Shown: piece after piece, positions 34,029 through 42,943 of the stretch
How positions within the stretch are numbered: the first letter of the stretch is position 1
Layout: every line of letters starts with the position of its first letter
From: JAWWPG01 sp963820035
GTDB taxonomy: Bacteria; Actinomycetota; Actinomycetes; Propionibacteriales; Nocardioidaceae
DNA: 64,000 bases
Reading direction: 5' to 3'
NCBI GenBank assembly: GCA_963820035.1
Contig: CAWFYK010000003.1
Coordinates: 186,001-250,000 of the forward strand
Translations under genes and position numbers: made by a program
Notes under the pieces: model-generated
Told to the model about the DNA's origin: nothing
Databases searched by the model: none
What the model saw: the letters and a program-made list of their open reading frames with translations, nothing else

Positions 34029-35897
34029 GTGAGCCCCACCTCATCCTCTCCCTTCCCGCCGATTGCGGACTATGGGTTTCTGTCCAACTGCCACACCGGT
34101 GCCCTGGTCGCCCCAGATGGGTCGGTCGACTGGTTGTGTCTGCCGGCGTTCGACTCGGCCAGCGTCTTCGCCAACATCCTCGACCGGGGAGCTGGGTCCT
34201 TCCGGTTCGGCCCGTACGGGATCAACGTGCCGACGGCCCGCACGTATGTACCCGGCACCAACGTCCTGACCACCACGTGGCACACGCCGGGCGGCTGGAT
34301 CCTGGTGCGGGACGCGTTGGTCGTGGAGCCGCGGCAGGGTCCGGACCTGGTGACCCCCCACACGAGGCCACCCGCGGACTATGACGCCGCCCACTTGCTG
34401 GTGCGCACCGTTGAGTGCCTCGAGGGGTCGGTCGAGGTCGAGCTGGTCTGCGAGCCGGCGTTCGACTACGGCAGGGTCGAGGCCACCTGGACCCTGGCCG
34501 ACGCCGATGGCCACCTAGCGGACGCGGCCGACACCGGCGGCCCGGTTTTTCGGCTCAGCACCGACCTGCTGATCGGCATCGAGGACGGCACGGCTCGTGC
34601 CCGCCACGTACTCTCAAAGGGTGATACGGCGTTCTGCGCGATGTCTTGGTCCGAGGGGCTGACGGCGCCCGCCACTGCCGCGGAGGCGGTCGCGCACATC
34701 GACGCGACCGTGCTGTTCTGGCGCAACTGGCTAGCGCGCGCTCGGATTCCCGACCACGCCCTGCGGCACCCGCTCGAGCGGTCGGCGCTCACCATCAAGG
34801 GCCTCACCTACATGCCAACCGGTGCGACCGTGGCTGCATTGACGACCTCGCTGCCCGAGACACCGGGTGGCGAGCGCAACTGGGACTACCGTTACACGTG
34901 GATGCGCGACACCACGTTCACGCTGCAGGCACTGCACTATCTGAACCTCGACTGGGAAGCCGAGGAGTTTATGCATTTCGTCGGAGACCTCGAGCCCAAT
35001 CCCGACGGCGGCCTGCAGATCATGTACGGCATCGACGGACGGCGGGACTTGACCGAGTCCACCCGCGAGGAGCTATCGGGGTACGAAGGTGCGAGCCCTG
35101 TCCGACTCGGCAACGGTGCATTCGACCAGCGCCAAAACGACGTGTTCGGGGCTGTCCTTGACTCGCTGCTCCTGCACACCAGGCGCAGTCAGCACCTTCC
35201 TCGGCGGCTGTGGCCGCTCGTGCAGTCACAGGCGGCCGGAGCGATCGCCGCGTGGCGCGATCCGGACCAGGGCATCTGGGAAGCTCGCGGCGAGCCGCAG
35301 CACTACGTGTCGTCGAAGCTGATGGGATGGGTGGCGCTGGACCGCGCCGCGAAGCTGGCCGCGATTCGCGACGACGCCAAGCTGGAGAACGATTGGGCGA
35401 CCATCGCCGAGGAGATCAAGGAGGACATCCTTGCCCACGGCGTGAGTGACCGCGGGGTCCTGCGTCAGCACTACGACACCGACGCGCTGGACGCATCGAC
35501 CCTGCTCGCGCCCCTCTTCGGGTTCCTGCCGGGCACCGATGAGCGGATTCGCAACACGGTCACGGCGATCTCGGAGGAGCTCACGGAGAACGGCTTCGTC
35601 CTGCGCTACCGCACCGACGAGACCGACGACGGGCTGTCGGGGAAGGAGGGGACCTTCCTGATCTGCTCGTTCTGGCTGGTCTCGGCCTTTGGGGCGATCG
35701 GAGACATGGAGAGGGCAACGAGCCTCATGGAGCGGCTGCTCCGGATCGCGTCACCACTGGGCCTGTATGCCGAGGAATTCGAGGTGGAGCGGTCTCGCCA
35801 CCTCGGCAACTTCCCGCAGGCCTTCTCCCACCTGGCCCTTATCCAGGCCGCCGGGCGGATCATCGTGACCGAGCGCCTGGAAGAGCTGTCGCTGTGA
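34029..35897 (+). CDS. GH15-family glucan alpha-glucosidase / trehalase-like hydrolase
   Basis: 622 residues from GTG. The N-terminal beta-sandwich opens ADYGFLSNCHTGALVAPDGSVDWLCLP, the standard opening of this family; the catalytic (alpha/alpha)6 barrel has ETPGGERNWDYRYTWMRDT, LQIMYGIDGRRDLTE, SSKLMGWVALDRAAKLA and GKEGTFLICSFWLVSA. Members act as glucoamylase-type enzymes or, in actinobacteria, as trehalases releasing glucose. No signal peptide, so cytoplasmic. It overlaps the next gene by four bases (GTGA). Glucose release fits the G6PDH gene encoded nearby on the opposite strand. Confidence 0.88.
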   Translation: MSPTSSSPFPPIADYGFLSNCHTGALVAPDGSVDWLCLPAFDSASVFANILDRGAGSFRFGPYGINVPTARTYVPGTNVLTTTWHTPGGWILVRDALVVEPRQGPDLVTPHTRPPADYDAAHLLVRTVECLEGSVEVELVCEPAFDYGRVEATWTLADADGHLADAADTGGPVFRLSTDLLIGIEDGTARARHVLSKGDTAFCAMSWSEGLTAPATAAEAVAHIDATVLFWRNWLARARIPDHALRHPLERSALTIKGLTYMPTGATVAALTTSLPETPGGERNWDYRYTWMRDTTFTLQALHYLNLDWEAEEFMHFVGDLEPNPDGGLQIMYGIDGRRDLTESTREELSGYEGASPVRLGNGAFDQRQNDVFGAVLDSLLLHTRRSQHLPRRLWPLVQSQAAGAIAAWRDPDQGIWEARGEPQHYVSSKLMGWVALDRAAKLAAIRDDAKLENDWATIAEEIKEDILAHGVSDRGVLRQHYDTDALDASTLLAPLFGFLPGTDERIRNTVTAISEELTENGFVLRYRTDETDDGLSGKEGTFLICSFWLVSAFGAIGDMERATSLMERLLRIASPLGLYAEEFEVERSRHLGNFPQAFSHLALIQAAGRIIVTERLEELSL

Positions 35898-37231
35898 CGG
35901 TCGTGGTGCTGGGGGGCGGGCTGGCCGGCGTCGCGTGCGCGCTCAAACTGGGTGACGAGGGCGTCGACGTGATTCTGGTCGACCGCAACGACTACCACCA
36001 GTTCCAGCCCCTGCTCTATCAGGTGGCCACGTCCCAACTGGCTGCCGAGGACATCGCCCGGCCGCACCTGGCGATCTTCAGCGACTACCCCACGGTCGAG
36101 GTCGTCACCGCCCACGTCGAGCAGGTCTCGCTGGCCGACCGCACCCTGCGCCTCGCGGACGGCCGGACCCTCATCGGGTCTCACATGGTGATGGCCGCCG
36201 GCGCGCGCCCGAACTTCTTCGGCATCCCGGGGGCCGCCGAGCACGCGTTCCCACTCTACTCGGTCGCCGACGCCGAGCGGCTCCGCCTCCACCTCCAAGA
36301 GCAGGTACGGGCGGCTGCGTCAGGACCCGCCGAGGACGATGGGAAGCTCGACGTCGTGGTTGTCGGCGGCGGACCGACCGGGGTCGAGACGACCGGAGCG
36401 TTGATCGAGCTGATGGCCGCCTGGGCCAAGACCGGGCAGACGCCGTACCGCGGGCAGATCACGCTGGTCGACCGGGGCGACGCACTGCTCGGCGCCTTCG
36501 CCGCAAAGGCTCACAAGTACTCCCACGAGAAGCTCACCAAACACGGAGCGACAATCAAGCTGAAGCTGGGCGTCGCTGCGGTGCACCCCGATCGCGTCGA
36601 GTTCGACGACGGCACCAGCATCCGTGCCCGGACGGTGGTGTGGGGTGGCGGGGAGTCCGGGGCTTCCATCGCCCAGAGCGCCGGACCGCCGACCGGTCGT
36701 GGCGGTCGGATCGACGTGCAGCCCGAGCTCACGGTCGAAGGTTTCCCCAGCGTGTACGCCATTGGCGACGTCGCCAACATCCCCGACGCCGACGGCGCCA
36801 TACTCCCCCAACTCGGCTCCGTAGCCCAGCAATCCGGAGTCTGGGCCGCAGAGAATGTCCTGCGCGAACGGCGCGGCGACCACCTTCAGCCCTTCAGGTA
36901 TAGGGACAAAGGCATCATGGCCATGATCGGCCGCAACGCCGCAGTCGCCGAGGTCGGCAAGCACCGGCACCAGGTCGACGGGCCGTTAGCGTTCGCCGCC
37001 TGGCTCGGCGTGCACGTGACCTTGCTCAGTGGTGCGCACAGCCGCACCGACGCCTTCATCACCTGGGCGTGGGACTACTTCGACCGCGACCACGCCGCGA
37101 CGGTCGAGGCCACTTCTGCGCCCAAGCGCATCGCCTGGGGGGACCGCGAGGCGGATGTCCCCCATATCTCGCTCGACAAGCCACCCACCACCACCGAACA
37201 CCTTGAAGTCCGAGAGGGGACCTCGACATGA
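35894..37231 (+). CDS. Type II NADH dehydrogenase-like FAD oxidoreductase
   Basis: 445 residues from GTG overlapping the GH15 stop. FAD motif VVLGGGLAGVACALKLGDEG at ~2-21; YHQFQPLLYQVAT typical of NDH-2; second dinucleotide motif VVVVGGGPTGVETTGAL at ~150-166; YAIGDVANIPDADG near 295 binds FAD. These enzymes pass electrons from NADH to quinone without pumping protons. The C-terminal part (HVTLLSGAHSRTDAFITWAWDYF) may form the membrane-attaching helices. Overlaps the next gene by four bases, so it is co-translated with the GMC oxidoreductase. Confidence 0.85.
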   Translation: MTVVVLGGGLAGVACALKLGDEGVDVILVDRNDYHQFQPLLYQVATSQLAAEDIARPHLAIFSDYPTVEVVTAHVEQVSLADRTLRLADGRTLIGSHMVMAAGARPNFFGIPGAAEHAFPLYSVADAERLRLHLQEQVRAAASGPAEDDGKLDVVVVGGGPTGVETTGALIELMAAWAKTGQTPYRGQITLVDRGDALLGAFAAKAHKYSHEKLTKHGATIKLKLGVAAVHPDRVEFDDGTSIRARTVVWGGGESGASIAQSAGPPTGRGGRIDVQPELTVEGFPSVYAIGDVANIPDADGAILPQLGSVAQQSGVWAAENVLRERRGDHLQPFRYRDKGIMAMIGRNAAVAEVGKHRHQVDGPLAFAAWLGVHVTLLSGAHSRTDAFITWAWDYFDRDHAATVEATSAPKRIAWGDREADVPHISLDKPPTTTEHLEVREGTST

Positions 37232-38781
37232 GCGACCACTACGACGTAGTCATCATCGGCTCGGGTGCGGGCGGTGGAACGCTGGCCCACCGGCTGGCAC
37301 CCTCTGGCAAGCGCGTGTTGATCCTCGAGCGCGGCGACTGGCTCCCACGCGAGGTGGAGAACTGGGATGCCGAGGCGGTCTTCGTCCAGAACCGCTACGT
37401 GTCGACGGATCGCTGGTTCGACGCGGGCGGCAAGCCCTTCCAGCCCCAGGTGCACTACTACGTCGGCGGCGCAACGAAGTTTTACGGCGCCGCGCTCTAC
37501 AGGCTCCGGGAACGCGACTTCGGCGAGCTCAAGCACCACGACGGAATCTCGCCCGCGTGGCCGATCGACTACGGCGTGCTAGAGCCCTATTACACCGAGG
37601 CCGAGCAGCTCTACCAGGTGCACGGAGCCCGCGGCGAGGACCCCACAGACCCGCCCGCCTCCGCACCGTACCCCTATCCCCCGGTCTCTCACGAGCCGCG
37701 CATCCAGCGGCTCTTCGACGACCTGGCCCAGGTTGGGCTGCATCCGTTCCACGCTCCCTCTGGCATCATGCTCGACGAGACCGAGCCCGCCTACAGCCCG
37801 TGCATCCGCTGTGCCACCTGCGACGGGTTCGCGTGCCTGGTGCACGCCAAGAGCGATGCCGAGGTGATCGCCGTGCGACCGGCAGTTCAGCACGAGAATG
37901 TCGACCTGGTCCGCAACGCCGTCGTCCGCCGGCTCGTGACAGATGCCACCGGTCGCACCGTGACCTCGGTCGTCGCCGACGTCGAAGGCTCGGAGCGACG
38001 TTTTTCCGGCGACGTGGTTGTAGTCTCCGCCGGGGCAGCGAACTCGGCGAAGCTGCTGCTCGCCAGTGCAAACGACCGTCACCCCAACGGTCTGGCCAAC
38101 GGCTCGGACCAGGTAGGACGCAACTACGTCTTTCACAACAGCCGCGCCTTCCTGGCCATCTCAACCGAACCGAACGACACCAGGTTCCAGAAGACGCTGG
38201 GCGTCAACGACTACTACTTCGGCGACGCCGACTTCGAGTTCCCGATGGGCAACCTGCAGATGGTCGGAAAATCGTCGGCCCCGATGTATCGCGGGGAGAA
38301 GCCGATCCAGACCACCCTGGCGCCCACCTTGGCGCTGAAGGACGTCGCCACCCATGCCATCGACTTCTGGCTCTCGGTCGAGGACCTGCCCCAGCCCGAC
38401 AATCGGGTCACCCTCGACGGCGAGGGCAACATCGTCTTGAGCTACACACCGAACAATCAGGAGCCCATGGAGCAGCTCTACCACCGGGTGAAGAAGCACT
38501 TGAGCCACCTCGGCATGCACCCACACCACCTGATCCCGCGGGACGTGTACATGAAGAACGACATTCCGGTGGCCGGGTGCGCCCACCAGGCAGGGACCGT
38601 GCGCTTTGGGACCGACCCTGCGACCTCGGTCCTAGACACCAACTGCAAGTCCCACGAGCTCGACAACCTCTACGTCGTCGACACGAGCTTCTTCCCGAGC
38701 ATCGGGGCGGTGAATCCGGCCCTCACCGCTATCGCCAACGCCCTGCGCGTGGGCGACCACCTCCTCGCACGGCTCGGCTGA
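37228..38781 (+). CDS. GMC family oxidoreductase
   Basis: 517 residues, ATGA overlap with the upstream gene. FAD-binding VVIIGSGAGGGTLAHRLAPSGKRVLILERG starts at residue 6 (given by its motifs GSGAGGG and LERGD). Mid-protein VHYYVGGATKFYGAALYR, CIRCATCDGFACL with four Cys, and VVVSAGAANSAKLLL are typical. The C-terminal block ends with GCAHQAGTVRFG, DNLYVVDTSFFPSIGAVNPALT, giving the catalytic His/Asn positions. GMC enzymes oxidise alcohols, sugars or sterols. The Cys-rich insert recalls members with iron-sulfur or electron-transfer partners. The coupling to NDH-2 suggests electron transfer to quinone. Confidence 0.85.
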   Translation: MSDHYDVVIIGSGAGGGTLAHRLAPSGKRVLILERGDWLPREVENWDAEAVFVQNRYVSTDRWFDAGGKPFQPQVHYYVGGATKFYGAALYRLRERDFGELKHHDGISPAWPIDYGVLEPYYTEAEQLYQVHGARGEDPTDPPASAPYPYPPVSHEPRIQRLFDDLAQVGLHPFHAPSGIMLDETEPAYSPCIRCATCDGFACLVHAKSDAEVIAVRPAVQHENVDLVRNAVVRRLVTDATGRTVTSVVADVEGSERRFSGDVVVVSAGAANSAKLLLASANDRHPNGLANGSDQVGRNYVFHNSRAFLAISTEPNDTRFQKTLGVNDYYFGDADFEFPMGNLQMVGKSSAPMYRGEKPIQTTLAPTLALKDVATHAIDFWLSVEDLPQPDNRVTLDGEGNIVLSYTPNNQEPMEQLYHRVKKHLSHLGMHPHHLIPRDVYMKNDIPVAGCAHQAGTVRFGTDPATSVLDTNCKSHELDNLYVVDTSFFPSIGAVNPALTAIANALRVGDHLLARLG

Positions 38782-38829
38782 CCCCGCGTCGACTCAGACA
38801 CGTGGGTGCGAAACACCGCTGGGCGTTCG

Positions 38830-41100
38830 TTATATCAGACCGAGTTCAATGATTCGCTGAACCGCCCCGGCTCGCGACGAGACATCAAGCTTGCGGTAGA
38901 TCGAGCCGGTCTGGGTCTTGACGGTGTGGCGGGAGACGAAAAGCCGGTCCCCGATCTCGGCGTAGGTCAGGTGCGTGGACAACAAGGGGACCAGCCGAAG
39001 CTCGGCTGCCGTCAACGAGGAGGAACCGAGCGGCGTCGCGGCAGTGATCTGGCTGACCCGCTCTTCGAGTTGACGGGCAGCCATCGTCAGCGTCCCGAGG
39101 TTGGGGCGCTGGTTCAGGATGCTGCGGGCCTGGTCCAGCACGGCCCTCGCCCCCGAGGGATCGACCAGAGCCAGGTAGGCGCGCGCCAGCTCGACTAGCG
39201 CCTGTACCGACACGACGGGCAGCGCATATGTGAGCAGCGGACGAAGCCGTGCCGCGCGCCGAGCCTGGCTGCGCGCCTCGTGCATGTCTCCCCGAAACGC
39301 GGCGGCACGGGCGGCCGAGGCGAACACGAGCGCGCTGGTCCAGTACTCATCGTACGGGCCACGGGTGACCACTTCGAGCGCCCTCTTGATCAGCGACTCT
39401 GCGGCGGTCCAGTCGTCTCGCGCAGCAGCGACCTGGAACTGCTCGGCCAGCACAAGAGAGGTCACAGGTGACGCGTCCAGGCTCGCCGCCAGGTCGAAGG
39501 CGTGCGCGAACGACGCGTCGGCTCGTTCGAGGTCGCCCTCCAACAGGTATGCCAGTCCCTCCGTGTGGACCATCGTGGCTCGGTAGGGGCTGGCGGGACC
39601 GAGACCCGTGAGCGCTTCGGCCGCGTCGCTGAGCATCGCGCCGACTCCCTCTCGGCAGAGGTTCGCCCGTAAGTAGGCCAAAGTGCCCTGGACGGTATCG
39701 CCGTCCGGGAGCAAGCCCGTCGTGGGCAGCGCCTCGCCGACGCCGGCCCAGCGCTCGGCGACCCCGGCCCAGCGCTCGGCGTCCCCCGGGCGGCCGAGCA
39801 GGGCGAAGATCAGCGCGCCGTGCGCGATCATCGCCGGCGAGCGGGGCTCGGGTGCGCGACGACCTGACTGCTCCATCCAGCGTTCGACCGTGTCGATGTG
39901 GCCGCTGGCCCAGACGGGCTGCATTGACTCGAGGACCAGCCGGCCGAACGTAGTCGCGTCGCCGGCCAGATGGGCGTGGTCGACCGCCCGCTCGGGATCG
40001 CCGTTCGCATTGAACCAGGTAGCGGCACGGGCGTGGAGGTTCGTGGCCAGGTCGGAGTGCTCGGAACGGAGATCGGCCTGCAACAGATGGCGCAGGAGCG
40101 GGTGGTAGCGATACCACTCGCCCTCTCCATCGAGTCTGGTGACCAGGAGATTCCGGCGGTGCAGTCGGTCGAGCAGGCGTGTCGCGGCGCTGCCACCCAC
40201 GAGGCCGTCGCCCAGCGGCCCACTCACCCGGTCCAGGATCGACGTGCGGACCATGAATTTGCGCTGCGATGGGGGGAGTCGGTCGAGGACCTCGGACCGG
40301 AGGTAGTCCCTCATCAACCGGTCGTTGCCGGAGAAGGGGTGGGCCGCCGTGACGTCCCCTGCCCGGCTGGCCAGCGCAGCAAGGTAGAGGGCCGCGGGCC
40401 AGCCCTCTGTCTGCGACACCAGCTGACGTGTCTTCGCCTCCGGCAGCACGACGCCGGCAGCCGCGAGCAGATGGGAGGCCTCCGCGTGGGACATCGCCAG
40501 GTCGTCGGTCCCAATCTCGAGGAGTCTCTGCTCGACCCGCATGCGCGCCGCAGGCAGGGGTAGTTCGGCTCGAGTCGTCAAGACCAGCTGAGACCCGAGC
40601 GGCACGGCCATAGCGAGCGCTGCGATGTTCTTTCGGCACTGATGGTTGGAAAGTGCCTCCAGCTGGTCAAGCACGATCGCGACGGGCTGGCTGAGCCTGC
40701 CGAGCAGCTCCGCAAGGTGCTCGACCAGTCGGTCCATGTCCTCGCCGACGACCTCGCGGCCGGCTCCGCTGACGGGTTCGATCAGAGTGATCGCCGCAAC
40801 CACTGCCTGGTACAAGGAAAGTGGGTCGTCGTGGATCCGGTCACACGCTATCCACGCGACCCGCGGTCCTCGACGCGCGGCCCATTGCGCCACAAGGGTC
40901 GACTTCCCATAGCCTGGTGGGGCCACGATCGCGATGACCGGCTCCTCAGACGCGAGGAGCCGGGCAAGGAGTGCTGCTCGCGGCACCTGTGCGGCCGCCA
41001 AGCCTGCCGCGCCATGCAACGTCGAAGTGGAGCTGTTGGATGTTGAGCGAAGGTCTGCAGCCAGCGCTCTCGACACTTCGTCCGTATCCTCCTCTTCCAC
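38830..41100 (-). CDS. MalT-like LuxR-family ATPase transcriptional regulator
   Basis: 756 residues. Walker A APPGYGKSTLVAQWA at ~60-74, then a STAND/NB-ARC-type ATPase region with IVLDQLEAL (Walker B) and DYLRSEVLDRLP; the middle ~350-680 is helical TPR-like repeats; the last ~65 residues are a LuxR HTH (SSLTAAELRLVPLLSTHLTYAEIGDRLFVSRHTVKTQ). MalT-type regulators bind an inducer on the repeat domain and activate sugar or lipid genes. It points away from the GH15-NDH2-GMC genes and follows G6PDH at 76 bases, so it may control either set. Confidence 0.87.
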   Translation of the reverse strand: MEEEDTDEVSRALAADLRSTSNSSTSTLHGAAGLAAAQVPRAALLARLLASEEPVIAIVAPPGYGKSTLVAQWAARRGPRVAWIACDRIHDDPLSLYQAVVAAITLIEPVSGAGREVVGEDMDRLVEHLAELLGRLSQPVAIVLDQLEALSNHQCRKNIAALAMAVPLGSQLVLTTRAELPLPAARMRVEQRLLEIGTDDLAMSHAEASHLLAAAGVVLPEAKTRQLVSQTEGWPAALYLAALASRAGDVTAAHPFSGNDRLMRDYLRSEVLDRLPPSQRKFMVRTSILDRVSGPLGDGLVGGSAATRLLDRLHRRNLLVTRLDGEGEWYRYHPLLRHLLQADLRSEHSDLATNLHARAATWFNANGDPERAVDHAHLAGDATTFGRLVLESMQPVWASGHIDTVERWMEQSGRRAPEPRSPAMIAHGALIFALLGRPGDAERWAGVAERWAGVGEALPTTGLLPDGDTVQGTLAYLRANLCREGVGAMLSDAAEALTGLGPASPYRATMVHTEGLAYLLEGDLERADASFAHAFDLAASLDASPVTSLVLAEQFQVAAARDDWTAAESLIKRALEVVTRGPYDEYWTSALVFASAARAAAFRGDMHEARSQARRAARLRPLLTYALPVVSVQALVELARAYLALVDPSGARAVLDQARSILNQRPNLGTLTMAARQLEERVSQITAATPLGSSSLTAAELRLVPLLSTHLTYAEIGDRLFVSRHTVKTQTGSIYRKLDVSSRAGAVQRIIELGLI

Positions 41101-41176
41101 GCCTTAGACGCTACTCCACTGCCGGCGACCGGCGACCCCCGTCCACTCAGCGTTCATCTCTCGGTAATGCCCACGG

Positions 41177-42586
41177 TCAGGTCGGCAGCCAGGGCGTACG
41201 CCAGCCACCCAGGCCGGCGGTGATGGTGTCCCCGGCTGCCGGGCCCCAGCTGCCGGGTGCGTACGGGTGGACTGTTGGGGGTGCGTCAAGTAGTGGCTGC
41301 ATGACCCGCCAGGTCTCCTCGATCCCGTCCTGGCGGCTGAACCTGGTGCTGTCGCCCATCATCGCTGCGTGAAGGAGGACCTCGTAAGGCGTTGCACCTT
41401 CCCCACCCTCCGTGGCGAACTCCATGTCGAGCTCGATCGGTCCGATCCGCCCGAGGTCGGTACGGCGGGCGTCGACCTGGAACCGGATCCCGGTCGACGG
41501 GTCAAGCTTGATGACGAGCTGGTTGGGCTCCGGGTTGTGGTTCTTCGGCCAGAAACCCAGGCGAGGCGGGCGTTTGAAGACCAGCCGCAACTCGGTCTGG
41601 GTGTCCGGGAGTCGTTTGCCGGTGCGGATGAAGAACGGCACGCCGGCCCAGCGCCAGTTCTCGATGTCGAGCCTCAGCGCGGCGAAGGTCTCCGTCGTGG
41701 AGCCGGGCGCAACGCCCTTGATGTCCCGGTACCCGTCGTACTGGCCACGGACGTAGTGGGCGGGATCGGCCTCGACAACGGCGCGGAACAGCGCGACCTG
41801 CGACTCCTTTATCGTGTGCAGGTCACCACGTGACGGGGGCTCCATCGCCGCCGCCGCGACGAGCTGCATCAGGTGGTTGACCACAACGTCGCGCAGGGCG
41901 CCGACCGGGTCGTAGAAACTACCGCGGTCGTCGACGCCGAAGCTCTCGGCCATGGTTATCTGGACGCAGTCGAGGTAGTTGCGGCTCCAGATTGGCTCCA
42001 GGATCGCGTTGGCGAAGCGCAGGTGCAGGATCTCCTCGAGGCCCATCTTCCCCAGGTAATGGTCGATTCGGAACAGTTGAGCCTCGTCGACGTATTCGTG
42101 TAGCTCGTCGGCGAGATCGTGCGCCGACTGCTGGTCGTGACCGAACGGCTTCTCGATGATGAACCGTGCTCCGCCGCTCAGGCCCGCGGCGCTGATCCCC
42201 TCGACAACCCTTCCAAAGAGAAACGGCGGGATCTCTAGGTAGAAGGCCGGCGTCTCGGCACCCTTGATCGCCTCGCCGACATGTCCGTACGTCGCGGGGT
42301 CGGTGAAGTCACCACCCACGTATGACAGCCGCTCGCAGAACCGCTTGAAGACCTCCTCGTCGATCCGTTCCCCAGTCTCCTCGATCGAAACGCGCGCCCG
42401 CTGGACGAGCTGGTCGACCGTCCAATCGTCGACGGCAACACCGACGATCGGGCAATCCAGAAGTCCGCGGGCCTCGAGCCGGTAGAGCGACCGAAAGGTC
42501 ATCACCCTCGCCAGGTCGCCGGTGATCCCGAAGACCACGAAGACGTCCGCCCGCCGCGGCTCGGTGTTGTCGGCTGCCGTTGTCAT
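41177..42586 (-). CDS. zwf: Glucose-6-phosphate 1-dehydrogenase
   Basis: 469 residues from ATG with GGGAGG six bases upstream; the frame stays open about 50 further codons upstream without RBS or homology. NADP-binding VVFGITGDLARVM (about 17-29) is a variant of the usual GASGDLA; EKPFGHDQQSA follows at ~145; substrate/catalytic motif RIDHYLGKM lies at 173-181. It oxidises glucose-6-phosphate to 6-phosphogluconolactone, giving NADPH. No pgl, gnd or opcA next to it; it sits between cydA (divergent) and the MalT-like regulator. The ~360 bases to cydA would hold both promoters; no operator was seen. Confidence 0.9.
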   Translation of the reverse strand: MTTAADNTEPRRADVFVVFGITGDLARVMTFRSLYRLEARGLLDCPIVGVAVDDWTVDQLVQRARVSIEETGERIDEEVFKRFCERLSYVGGDFTDPATYGHVGEAIKGAETPAFYLEIPPFLFGRVVEGISAAGLSGGARFIIEKPFGHDQQSAHDLADELHEYVDEAQLFRIDHYLGKMGLEEILHLRFANAILEPIWSRNYLDCVQITMAESFGVDDRGSFYDPVGALRDVVVNHLMQLVAAAAMEPPSRGDLHTIKESQVALFRAVVEADPAHYVRGQYDGYRDIKGVAPGSTTETFAALRLDIENWRWAGVPFFIRTGKRLPDTQTELRLVFKRPPRLGFWPKNHNPEPNQLVIKLDPSTGIRFQVDARRTDLGRIGPIELDMEFATEGGEGATPYEVLLHAAMMGDSTRFSRQDGIEETWRVMQPLLDAPPTVHPYAPGSWGPAAGDTITAGLGGWRTPWLPT

Positions 42587-42943
42587 GCATGCCTCCCGTT
42601 GACTCGCGTACCACGATGCCGCGTCGTCCCGACCGGCGAATCCCCCAAGAAGGGTGAAGTAGCGGCGGGCGAGTTGCGCCGCTGGTGGGCAACTGAGAGC
42701 CGCGGTCAGCCGGCCGGCCACCTCTTCGCCGTCGGCCATGTCGCGCGCTTAGCTGTCTCCATTCCGCGTGAGTGACGTTTCAGCTCAAATCGGCGCATCG
42801 TCCGAGACAAGTTCTGCGATCAAGTCCGCAACGGCAGACCGGTCATCACCCGTGGCGGGTGATGAGACCTCAGATGGCGACGGTCAGACTCTTGCTCGTC
42901 TCCCATTTCGGTGACGAGTGCCTACACGAGGGCGGAGCACCCT

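Noticed and set aside
37029..38852. 607-codon open frame on the plus strand
   Set aside because: It is one frame off the GMC oxidoreductase and NDH-2 end, Arg-rich and without motifs: a shadow.
39347..40639. 430-codon frame on the minus strand
   Set aside because: Out of frame with the MalT-like regulator and no recognisable domain.
42587..42739. N-terminal extension of G6PDH
   Set aside because: The frame is open but there is no RBS at 42739, while ATG at 42586 has GGGAGG and the family start pattern.
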